Source: Flavobacteriales bacterium UBA5422 (GTDB taxonomy: Bacteria > Bacteroidota > Bacteroidia > Flavobacteriales_D > Crocinitomicaceae). Taken from it: 14,657 nt of DNA. The notes under the pieces were generated by a model that saw only the letters and a list, made by a program, of their open reading frames with translations, ran no database searches and was not told the origin of the DNA. The position numbers and the translations under genes are program-made. This document shows positions 8,653-14,657 of this stretch, one piece after another. Positions within the stretch are counted from its first letter, which is position 1; each line of letters begins with the position of its first letter. The stretch spans positions 3,912-18,568 of the forward strand of contig DHNG01000034.1 of the NCBI GenBank assembly GCA_002409405.1, in the 5' to 3' direction.

Positions 8653-9180
8653 ATGAGTATGACAATGAAGCCGATTGTATGGATAGTAGCAATAGCAATT
8701 ATGGGTTCTTATAATTCTTTCTCCCAAAAAGAAACAACGAAAACGTCTTCAAAGCAGAGCGAGCCAACTGTGATTGAAGCCCCGAAAGAAGAAGAAAAAT
8801 ACCAAATGGGAGATCACGATCCTGTCCCATATCCCAAAGAATCATCTTCAAAACAGGAGGATACGTATATGATTGTTGACGAATCACCTTCGTTTGTTGG
8901 GGGAACGGCACAAATGAATCACTATTTTGCGAAAAACATGAAGTATCCGGAACGTGCAATTAAAGAAGAAATCCAGGGAAAAGTATACATCAGATTTGTG
9001 GTAGAAGAAGACGGGAGGCCTACGCAAGTAATGGTTATGAGAGGAATAACAGATTGTCCGGAATGCGATGTGGAAGCCGTGCGATTGATCCGGCAAATGC
9101 CGAAGTGGGAGCCGGGGAAGATAAACGGAAAAGCCGTTAAATCTTATTATACGATTCCCGTCACATTTAAACTGATGTAA
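8653..9180 (+). CDS. Exported TonB C-terminal-domain protein
   Basis: This 175-residue protein has a short hydrophobic N-terminal segment (about residues 7-20, then NSFSQ) that is a signal peptide or a membrane anchor. A Lys/Glu/Ser/Pro-rich linker follows to about residue 75. Then comes a TonB C-terminal domain, shown by YPERAIKEEIQGKVYIRFVV (99-118), MPKWEPGKINGK (149-160) and the final IPVTFKL strand. In TonB systems this domain contacts outer-membrane receptors. Bacteroidota also encode many small exported versions without a known partner, and no exbB, exbD or receptor gene is nearby. A CPEC motif (135-138) sits where this family often has an acidic loop. ATGs at 8662 and 8668 are alternative starts; 8668 would give a more usual signal peptide. 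TAGATTTA at 8629-8636 is a possible -7 element but has no clear -33 partner. Confidence 0.85.
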   Translation: MSMTMKPIVWIVAIAIMGSYNSFSQKETTKTSSKQSEPTVIEAPKEEEKYQMGDHDPVPYPKESSSKQEDTYMIVDESPSFVGGTAQMNHYFAKNMKYPERAIKEEIQGKVYIRFVVEEDGRPTQVMVMRGITDCPECDVEAVRLIRQMPKWEPGKINGKAVKSYYTIPVTFKLM

Positions 9181-9209
9181 CTCGAAAATATGTAAGACAA
9201 CTGCTGACC

Positions 9210-10454
9210 ATGAAAATACTACTACTGACATTCCTGCTTTCAACAATGCAGTTGTCTGCACAATTAAGCGGTTGTACGGATCCGTTAGCGACGAATTACA
9301 ACGCATTAGCTGTGCTCAATGATGGAAGTTGTACGTACGCGAATGTGACAATTGTACCTGATTCCGGAATCGTATTGCCGGGAGTCATGAGTGAAACCTC
9401 CGGATTAGTGTTGTTCAATGATCAACTCCTGACACACAACGATGATTCCGATACGAACCTGTATTTAGTTGATCCTTCCGATCCGGATGATTATACGACC
9501 TTGCCAATTACTGGTGCCAGCAATATTGATTGGGAAGATATTGCAGAAGATGAAAACTACATTTACATTGGAGATTTTGGTAACAATGTCAGTGGAAACC
9601 GGACCAACCTGCGGATTTTTCGCATCCTGAAATCTGAATTGATGAACAATCCTGTCGCTGATACGATTTCATTCAGCTACGAAACCCAAACGGATTTTAT
9701 CCCTCAATCATCCAACAGCACTGATTTTGATTGCGAAGCATTCATCGTTACTGCCGGAAAAATACACCTGTTCACCAAAGAATGGGGGACTAAGAAAACA
9801 TCAGTATACGAACTGGAAAAAACACCCGGAACGCACGTCGCAATTTATAAAGGAACCTTGAATGTGCAGGGATTGATTACAGGAGCAACACACCTGGAAG
9901 AGGAACAACTGATTGTTTTGTCCGGTTATTCGATTGTTATGCAACCGTTTGTGTACCTGTTGTACGATTTTGAAAACGATGACTTTTTCAGTGGAAACAA
10001 ACGAAAAATCATGCTCAATTTACCCTATCACCAGGTGGAAGGGATTACTTCTGCAGATGGATTGACATACTACCTTTCCAATGAAGCGTTTGCAACAGGA
10101 AATATCCAGGTGGATCCGAAAATTACAACAATAGATCTGTCATTCTATCTGTCCAATTACCTGGAAGGAAATCCATTGGCGGTAAAAGAAGTTGTTGCGA
10201 ATACGTTTGTGCAGGTATTTCCAAATCTGGCAAAAGAAGCAGTTGTAATTCAATTGAGCGAGGAGCAAATAGGTATAATCACATCTGTTGAATTGATTGA
10301 CGGGACAGGAAGAACTGTTTTAAAACAAGGAATCAATGGGCAGCAGATAACCATCCTCCTCAAGGAGACAGGAACTGAAAATGGAATACTGTTTGCCGTG
10401 TTCCGGAATGGACAAAATGAAGTTCTTTCTACTGCCAGGTTACTGGTAAAATAA
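9210..10454 (+). CDS. Exported propeller-like protein with probable type IX secretion C-terminal domain
   Basis: This 414-residue protein has a signal peptide (residues 1-18, ending LSAQ). Next comes the motif GCTDPLATNYNALA...DGSC (21-41), common near the termini of Bacteroidota exported proteins, where it is probably a small Asp/Cys-stapled module. The middle (about 50-325) has propeller-like features: DWEDIAEDENYIYIGDFGNN (107-126), FDCEAFIVTAGKIHLFTKEW (173-192) and YHQVEGITSADGLTYYLSNE (273-292). The last 80 or so residues (VQVFPN at 334-339, VELIDGTGRTVLKQGI, ending ARLLVK) fit the type A sorting domain that sends cargo to the cell surface through the type IX system; the usual VYPNP is modified to VFPNL. 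It starts 29 bases after the TonB-domain gene, so the two may share a transcript. Substrate and activity are unknown. Confidence 0.78.
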   Translation: MKILLLTFLLSTMQLSAQLSGCTDPLATNYNALAVLNDGSCTYANVTIVPDSGIVLPGVMSETSGLVLFNDQLLTHNDDSDTNLYLVDPSDPDDYTTLPITGASNIDWEDIAEDENYIYIGDFGNNVSGNRTNLRIFRILKSELMNNPVADTISFSYETQTDFIPQSSNSTDFDCEAFIVTAGKIHLFTKEWGTKKTSVYELEKTPGTHVAIYKGTLNVQGLITGATHLEEEQLIVLSGYSIVMQPFVYLLYDFENDDFFSGNKRKIMLNLPYHQVEGITSADGLTYYLSNEAFATGNIQVDPKITTIDLSFYLSNYLEGNPLAVKEVVANTFVQVFPNLAKEAVVIQLSEEQIGIITSVELIDGTGRTVLKQGINGQQITILLKETGTENGILFAVFRNGQNEVLSTARLLVK

Positions 10455-10552
10455 ATGCATTGGAAACGGATCAGAAAACATAAATTTTACTACTTGATCT
10501 GGTGATTTTTGATGGTGTTTTTTGCCAATAAATATTTTACTGCAAAACCGTT

Positions 10553-10581
10553 TTTGCACTCGGAAAAAATAGCTACTTTTG
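10553..10581 (+). promoter_or_regulatory. Bacteroidota-type promoter for purH
   Basis: TTTG at 10553-10556 (-33 element) and TACTTTTG at 10574-10581, an exact match to the TAnnTTTG -7 element, are separated by 17 bases. Transcription would begin near 10586-10590 and leave a leader of about 15-20 bases before the ATG at 10605. Because the promoter lies inside the longest possible reading frame, it argues against a start upstream of 10605. Confidence 0.75.
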
Positions 10582-10604
10582 CGCTTTCTTTTCAGATACA
10601 ATTC

Positions 10605-12134
10605 ATGAGCGCAACAGTAAAGATTAAATCAGCATTGATTTCAGTTTTTGATAAATCCGGTTTAGAGCCGATTGTCAAGCAATTACACAAAGACGGAGTG
10701 GTGATTTACTCCACGGGAGGAACACAGGAGTTTGTAGAAAGTTTTGGTATTCCGGTAGAACGTGTAGAAGACCTGACTTCCTATCCTTCTATTTTGGGGG
10801 GACGTGTAAAAACATTGCATCCGAAGGTGTTCGGAGGAATCCTGAACCGTCGTTCACTGGCTGATGACCAAACACAGATTGCTGAGTATGAAATTCCTGA
10901 AATTGACCTGGTAATTGTGGATTTGTACCCGTTTGAGCAAACAGTTGCTTCAGGTGCAGCTCACGAAGCCATCATTGAAAAAATTGACATCGGTGGAATT
11001 TCACTGATTCGCGCAGCAGCAAAAAATTACCAGGATGTAGTGATCATTCCTTCGCAGGCGCAATATGCTGCGTTTCTTGATATCATTACTGCGTCGGGAA
11101 GTGTAACAACTGTGGAAGAACGTAAATCATTTGCACGCGATGCATTCAACGTTTCTTCCAATTACGATACACACATTTTCAATTACTTCAACAAGGGAGA
11201 ATTGGACGTGTTCAAACAAAGTATTCTGAATTCACAAGTATTGCGTTACGGAGAAAACCCACACCAAAAAGGGGTGTTTTACGGGGATATGGACGCGATC
11301 TTTGACAAACTGCACGGAAAAGAATTGTCGTACAATAACTTACTGGATGTTGATGCCGCTGTCGCATTGATGGCAGAATTTAAAAACGACGATCCGACAT
11401 TTGCAATTTTGAAGCACAACAACGCGTGCGGTGTTGCAACACGTTCTACCATCAAAGAAGCATACGAGGCAGCATTAGCAGGAGATCCGGTGAGTGCGTT
11501 TGGTGGAATCCTGATTTCCAATAAAGTCATTGATTTGGCAACAGCTGAATTAGTAAACGAATTGTTCTGTGAAGTAATCATTGCTCCGGGATATGCTGCG
11601 GAAGCATTGACTGTATTACAAAGCAAGAAAAACAGAATTATCCTGGTTCAGAAAGAGATAGAGTTGCCGAAAAAACAATTCCGTACGATTCTCAACGGAG
11701 TATTGGAACAAGATAAAGATTTGTTGACGGAAACAGCAAACGGACTGGAATCGAGAACAACGGCTCAACCGACAGCAGATGAAATCACGGATCTATTGTT
11801 TGCAAACAAATTAGTGAAACATACAAAATCCAACACGATTGTATTGGCAAAAAATAAAACATTGTTGGCAAGCGGAACCGGGCAAACATCACGTGTTGAT
11901 GCACTGCAACAAGCAATTCACAAAGCGAAGACATTTAACTTTGATCTGACAGGTGCAGTGATGGCTTCTGATGCATTCTTTCCGTTTCCGGACTGTGTGG
12001 AAATTGCACACAACGCAGGAATTACAGCAGTGATTCAACCGGGAGGATCCATCAAGGATGATTTGTCAGTAGACTACTGTAATGCAAACGGTTTGGCAAT
12101 GGTTTTCACAGGAAACCGACATTTTAAACATTAA
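10605..12134 (+). CDS. purH: Bifunctional AICAR formyltransferase / IMP cyclohydrolase PurH
   Basis: PurH catalyses the last two steps of de novo purine synthesis in the cytoplasm: formyl transfer from 10-formyltetrahydrofolate to AICAR, then ring closure to IMP. The 509-residue length is normal. The N-terminal MGS-like cyclohydrolase domain shows LISVFDKSGL (11-20), YSTGGT (35-40) and the ILGGRVKTLHPK loop (63-74). The transformylase domain shows RYGENPHQ (214-221), the catalytic Lys-His pair in LKHNNACG (K270, H271), DAFFPFPDCVEIA (456-468), IQPGGS (477-482) and the terminal TGNRHFKH. The frame is open back to 10509, but the ATG at 10605 gives the normal MSATVKIKSALISVFDKSG N-terminus and lies just after a strong promoter. 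mreB follows on the same strand after 96 bases, an order often seen in Bacteroidota. Confidence 0.97.
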   Translation: MSATVKIKSALISVFDKSGLEPIVKQLHKDGVVIYSTGGTQEFVESFGIPVERVEDLTSYPSILGGRVKTLHPKVFGGILNRRSLADDQTQIAEYEIPEIDLVIVDLYPFEQTVASGAAHEAIIEKIDIGGISLIRAAAKNYQDVVIIPSQAQYAAFLDIITASGSVTTVEERKSFARDAFNVSSNYDTHIFNYFNKGELDVFKQSILNSQVLRYGENPHQKGVFYGDMDAIFDKLHGKELSYNNLLDVDAAVALMAEFKNDDPTFAILKHNNACGVATRSTIKEAYEAALAGDPVSAFGGILISNKVIDLATAELVNELFCEVIIAPGYAAEALTVLQSKKNRIILVQKEIELPKKQFRTILNGVLEQDKDLLTETANGLESRTTAQPTADEITDLLFANKLVKHTKSNTIVLAKNKTLLASGTGQTSRVDALQQAIHKAKTFNFDLTGAVMASDAFFPFPDCVEIAHNAGITAVIQPGGSIKDDLSVDYCNANGLAMVFTGNRHFKH

Positions 12135-12148
12135 AAAATAGGTTTTTA

Positions 12149-12182
12149 TCGAAAAAATGTAACTTTTTGTTCAATTTTTCGA
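12149..12182. repeat. 8-bp inverted repeat in the purH-mreB gap
   Basis: TCGAAAAA (12149-12156) is the reverse complement of TTTTTCGA (12175-12182), with an 18-base spacer. No T run follows, so it is not a standard terminator. TTTG in the spacer (12166-12169) and TAACATTA (12193-12200) could be a weak promoter for mreB, but the -7 match is poor and the spacing is 23 bases. It may be an operator or may be chance in AT-rich DNA. Confidence 0.3.
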
Positions 12183-12230
12183 AGAAACTGACTAACATTA
12201 TACCTATAAAAATAAAAGGGCGCCAAAAAA

Positions 12231-13256
12231 ATGGGATTATTTAGCTTCTTAACGCAGGAAATTGCAATTGACCTCGGTACAGCCAATACACTGATCATTA
12301 TGAATGACAAAGTGGTAGTGGATGAACCTTCGATCGTTGCCAAAGATATACAAACAGGAAAAATCGTTGCGATTGGTAAAAAAGCGCAACAGATGCACGG
12401 AAAAACACACAAACTGATTGAAACCGTACGCCCGTTGCAAGATGGTGTAATCGCTGACTTTCAGAGTGCTGAGCAAATGATCCGCGGAATGATCAAAATG
12501 ATCAACCCGGGAAAAAGTTTGTTCAATCCTTCATTGAGAATGGTGATTTGTATCCCTTCGGGAATTACGGAAGTGGAAAAAAGAGCCGTTCGTGACTCCG
12601 CAGAACACGCCGGAGCAAAAGAAGTATACTTGATTCACGAACCGATGGCTGCTGCAATTGGTATTGGTATCGACGTAGAAGAGCCAATGGGAAACATGAT
12701 CATCGACATCGGTGGAGGTACTTCTGAAATTGCTGTAATCGCATTGGGAGGAATTGTGTGTGATAAATCAATTCGCGTAGCCGGAGACGACTTTACAGCA
12801 GATATTGAAGAATACATGCGCCGTCAGCACAACATATTGGTGGGTGAACGTACGGCAGAACAAATTAAAATTGAAGTAGGTGCAGCATTGCCTGAACTGG
12901 ACAATCCACCTGCAGATTTCGCAGTTCGCGGGCGTGACCTGATGACAGGTATTCCAAAGGAAATTATTGTTACCTATTCTGAAATTGCGCATGCATTGGA
13001 TAAAACGATTTCCAAAGTAGAAGAAGCAATTCTGAGTGCATTGGAAATGACGCCACCGGAACTTTCTGCAGACATCTACAAAACGGGAATTTACCTGGCA
13101 GGAGGAGGATCCATGTTGAGAGGTTTGGACAAACGTATTTCAGCGCGGACAAAACTTCCTGTACACATTGCGGAAGATCCGTTGAGAGCAGTGGCAAGAG
13201 GTACAGCAATTGCATTGAAAAACATCGACCGTTACCAGTTCTTGATCAGAGACTAA
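12231..13256 (+). CDS. mreB: Rod shape-determining actin-like protein MreB
   Basis: MreB polymerises on the inner face of the cytoplasmic membrane and guides peptidoglycan synthesis along the cell side wall. The 341-residue length is normal. Actin-fold nucleotide motifs are intact: phosphate-1 IAIDLGTANT (11-20), HEPMAAAIG (136-144), phosphate-2 IIDIGGGTSEIAVI (157-170), ERTAEQIKIEVG (206-217) and the adenosine motif GIYLAGGGSMLRGL (286-299). The N-terminal GLFSFL segment is a plausible membrane-contacting hydrophobic patch. The ATG at 12231 follows an A-rich leader with no Shine-Dalgarno sequence. The gene is normally followed by mreC and other elongasome genes; here a small lipoprotein gene starts 12 bases downstream instead. 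Confidence 0.97.
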   Translation: MGLFSFLTQEIAIDLGTANTLIIMNDKVVVDEPSIVAKDIQTGKIVAIGKKAQQMHGKTHKLIETVRPLQDGVIADFQSAEQMIRGMIKMINPGKSLFNPSLRMVICIPSGITEVEKRAVRDSAEHAGAKEVYLIHEPMAAAIGIGIDVEEPMGNMIIDIGGGTSEIAVIALGGIVCDKSIRVAGDDFTADIEEYMRRQHNILVGERTAEQIKIEVGAALPELDNPPADFAVRGRDLMTGIPKEIIVTYSEIAHALDKTISKVEEAILSALEMTPPELSADIYKTGIYLAGGGSMLRGLDKRISARTKLPVHIAEDPLRAVARGTAIALKNIDRYQFLIRD

Positions 13257-13268
13257 TTTTCCGGAAGT

Positions 13269-13532
13269 ATGAAGCAATTAATTCTCCCGGCAGTTGTTGT
13301 TTTGCTGGCTGCTTGTTCTTCCGACAAGGACGAGCAATTTTGTGAATGCTTATCGGTGAGTGAGCAACTCAATGAGGAAGCGTCCAAATACGGCTCCATT
13401 GCCCTGGATAAAATTACCGATGAAGATGTCGCTAAGTTAAAGCAATTGACTTCTGAAAAAGACAGTATTTGTGCTCCTTACGAACTCCTTGGAGGCGAAG
13501 AATTGAAAAAAAAGAGAGAAGCTTGTAAATAA
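13269..13532 (+). CDS. Small Cys-containing lipoprotein
   Basis: This 87-residue protein has a clear lipoprotein signal: MKQ, a hydrophobic core, then LAAC (13-16) with the lipidation Cys at 16. The mature part is acidic and predicted to be mostly helical. It has four more cysteines: C25 and C27 in FCECL, C68 in SICAP, and C86 next to the C-terminal Lys. Two disulfides would therefore be possible in the periplasm or at the cell surface. Short Cys-bearing lipoproteins of this sort are frequent in Bacteroidota, but I do not recognise a named family. It begins 12 bases after mreB and ends before a strong hairpin terminator, so it is probably cotranscribed with mreB. Confidence 0.82.
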   Translation: MKQLILPAVVVLLAACSSDKDEQFCECLSVSEQLNEEASKYGSIALDKITDEDVAKLKQLTSEKDSICAPYELLGGEELKKKREACK

Positions 13533-13604
13533 ATTTTACAAAAAGACACAACCTTCGAATTAGACATGCGTCTATAGAATAGGTTTTATATTCTTGCAGA
13601 GATT

Positions 13605-13659
13605 ACCTGAGAAAGGATTGAAAGTGTAACAGCGGAAAATCGGTTCTCAGGTTTTTTTT
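13605..13659 (+). terminator. Intrinsic terminator after the mreB-lipoprotein unit
   Basis: ACCTGAGAA (13605-13613) pairs perfectly with TTCTCAGGT (13644-13652), followed by a T run to 13659. The 30-base loop is longer than usual, and the hairpin begins about 70 bases after the lipoprotein stop. The T run is only on the + strand, so it does not serve the converging minus-strand genes. Confidence 0.78.
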
Positions 13660-13745
13660 ATACACCATTTTTAATTATCAATGGTTTAATGATCAATTAT
13701 CAAAAGATGCACGATCATTTGATGATGCAGAAATTGATAACTACT

Positions 13746-13768
13746 AATTCAATATTCAGAATTCAATA
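13746..13768. repeat. Short direct repeat AATTCAATA x2
   Basis: AATTCAATA occurs at 13746-13754 and 13760-13768 with a 14-base period, directly beside the stop of the minus-strand gene. The rest of the 13660-13769 gap is AT-rich with short recurring ATTATCA words and no recognisable gene. Confidence 0.4.
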
Positions 13769-13769
13769 C

Positions 13770-14180
13770 TTACTTAATAATCACTCCCTTCGTTCCTAAT
13801 TGCGGAATTTCGATCATATTGTCTTCCGAAATAGAACCCGGAACAAATACAAATTTCTTGTCATACATCACCTCTTCTACCCAGAAGCTCACCCAGTATT
13901 CATTGGCAAGGTGAAATACTTCTTCCATGATCGGTTCGATCTTAGCTGCTTCATTCGGCAACATTACTTCAAGACAGTGACGTAGTGTGGATGTTCTTAT
14001 TTTTTCTCCTGTACCCGGGTGTTCACCATATCCTTTGCTGGTAATGATAATCCCTTCCATGATGTCATCGCGTAAATTCACCAGGTAGACATTGTAAATC
14101 GCTTCGTTGTTTTCTCCGTCTTCTTTTGCTACAACAATTGCAACGTTTTCTACCTTTGGTCCTAATAAATCTTCTCTCAT
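13770..14180 (-). CDS. Conserved-looking protein of unknown function
   Basis: This 136-residue protein has no signal peptide or membrane segment, so it is probably cytoplasmic. It appears alpha/beta: strands at VENVAIVVAKED (10-21) and AIYNVYLVNLRD (27-38), a YGEHPGTGEKIRTSTLRH segment (51-68), an acidic helix about 76-93, then aromatic strands YWVSFWVEEVMYDKKFVFVPG (95-115) and a short Pro-Gln-Leu tail. I do not recognise the family. Its ATG overlaps the stop of the upstream serine hydrolase gene (ATGA at 14177-14180), which suggests translational coupling and possibly related roles. Confidence 0.8.
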   Translation of the reverse strand: MREDLLGPKVENVAIVVAKEDGENNEAIYNVYLVNLRDDIMEGIIITSKGYGEHPGTGEKIRTSTLRHCLEVMLPNEAAKIEPIMEEVFHLANEYWVSFWVEEVMYDKKFVFVPGSISEDNMIEIPQLGTKGVIIK

Positions 14181-14657
14181 TTCTTTTCCGCTTCCTTTCT
14201 GATTTGTTCGGCAAAATTAATATACTTCAGGAAATCGGATGAATGTCCTACTTTTTTTAATTGTTCATCAGATACATCTTTTCCGTCCAACTGAATACTT
14301 TTCGTCCGTTTTTCACCCAATCTAACAATTACTAAATCCTCGTCAGGAATTGAAATAATGTATTGCCCTAAAATCCCGCGACAATAATAAACGGGTGAGG
14401 AATAGCCCTGATATGTCCAGATGTGCAGGCCGTATTGGTAATTTTTGATCGACTCTTCCGTTGTCATGTAATCGGGAATGCTCACCATTTCTTCAAAATA
14501 CCAGGAAGGGATCAATTGTTCATTTCCCCATTTTCCCCTGTTGGCGATCAACTGCCCTAATTTTCCAAAATCGCGGGCCGTTGCGTACAGACAACAAAAT
14601 GCTTTTTCATCACCATTTTCTTTATCCAGACTCCAGTAAGCATCCGATTCCATTCCC
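14177..14657 (-). CDS. Serine hydrolase of the beta-lactamase (class C/PBP-like) fold, C-terminal part
   Basis: Only the last 159 residues are inside the window; the frame stays open to the edge, and the ATG at 14653 is internal. The phrase GMESDAYWSLD followed by KAFCCLYATARDFGKLGQLI is typical of Bacteroidota beta-lactamase-family serine hydrolases, in the stretch between the Tyr motif and the third motif. YGLHIW (74-79 from the internal Met) and RGILGQYIISIPDEDLVIVRLG (about 92-113) match the strand carrying the third active-site motif, here with RG where HxG or KTG is often found. The SxxK and YxN motifs lie outside the window, so activity cannot be judged. The substrate is unknown; related proteins are peptidases or esterases. 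It is the upstream gene of a pair with a 4-base overlap. Confidence 0.85.
   Translation of the reverse strand, partial: GMESDAYWSLDKENGDEKAFCCLYATARDFGKLGQLIANRGKWGNEQLIPSWYFEEMVSIPDYMTTEESIKNYQYGLHIWTYQGYSSPVYYCRGILGQYIISIPDEDLVIVRLGEKRTKSIQLDGKDVSDEQLKKVGHSSDFLKYINFAEQIRKEAEKK

Noticed and set aside
10509..10604. N-terminal extension of PurH
   Set aside because: It begins at a TTG, adds residues not typical of PurH, and contains a strong promoter just before the usual ATG.
12149..12182. Terminator for purH
   Set aside because: The inverted repeat is not followed by a T run, so it was kept only as an uncharacterised repeat.
13664..13685. ACCATT/AATGGT hairpin as a terminator for the minus-strand genes
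   Set aside because: The stem is only 6 bp with a 10-base loop and has no T run on the minus strand.

Overview
The window looks like a chromosomal segment of a Bacteroidota bacterium, probably in Flavobacteriales. The evidence is a giant PKD/RHS surface protein of the Bacteroidota type, a secreted protein with a probable type IX secretion sorting domain, a stand-alone secreted TonB C-terminal-domain protein, a near-perfect Bacteroidota promoter (TTTG / TAnnTTTG) before purH, and few Shine-Dalgarno sequences. The family-level placement is inference.

Left part (1-8546): the 3' portion of one very large gene, 2487 residues in view with its N-terminus outside the window. It encodes PKD and Ig/SprB-like domains, then RHS/YD repeats, an unusual beta-propeller-like insert, an RHS core, and a variable C-terminal tip of 257 residues. 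Base composition falls sharply inside the core (about position 6480) and stays AT-rich through the tip and the next gene. Fourteen bases downstream, that gene encodes a secreted protein with two GxxH motifs that resembles the ChaN/TIKI/erythromycin-esterase group. Tip and neighbour look like one exchangeable cassette, possibly toxin and immunity or two secreted partners. This is the most likely place for an undescribed system.

Middle part (8653-10454): a probable two-gene unit. The first is a small exported TonB C-terminal-domain protein. The second is a 414-residue exported protein with a GCTDP...DGSC motif, a propeller-like middle and a C-terminal sorting-type domain.

Right part (10605-13532, + strand): purH (final two steps of IMP synthesis) with its own promoter, then mreB (actin-like cell-shape protein), then a small lipoprotein in the place where mreC is usually found, closed by a hairpin terminator. 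Converging on it from the minus strand (13770-14657) are a conserved protein of unknown function and, overlapping it by 4 bases, the C-terminal half of a beta-lactamase-fold serine hydrolase cut by the window edge. No rRNA, tRNA, CRISPR array, transposase or integrase was recognised.
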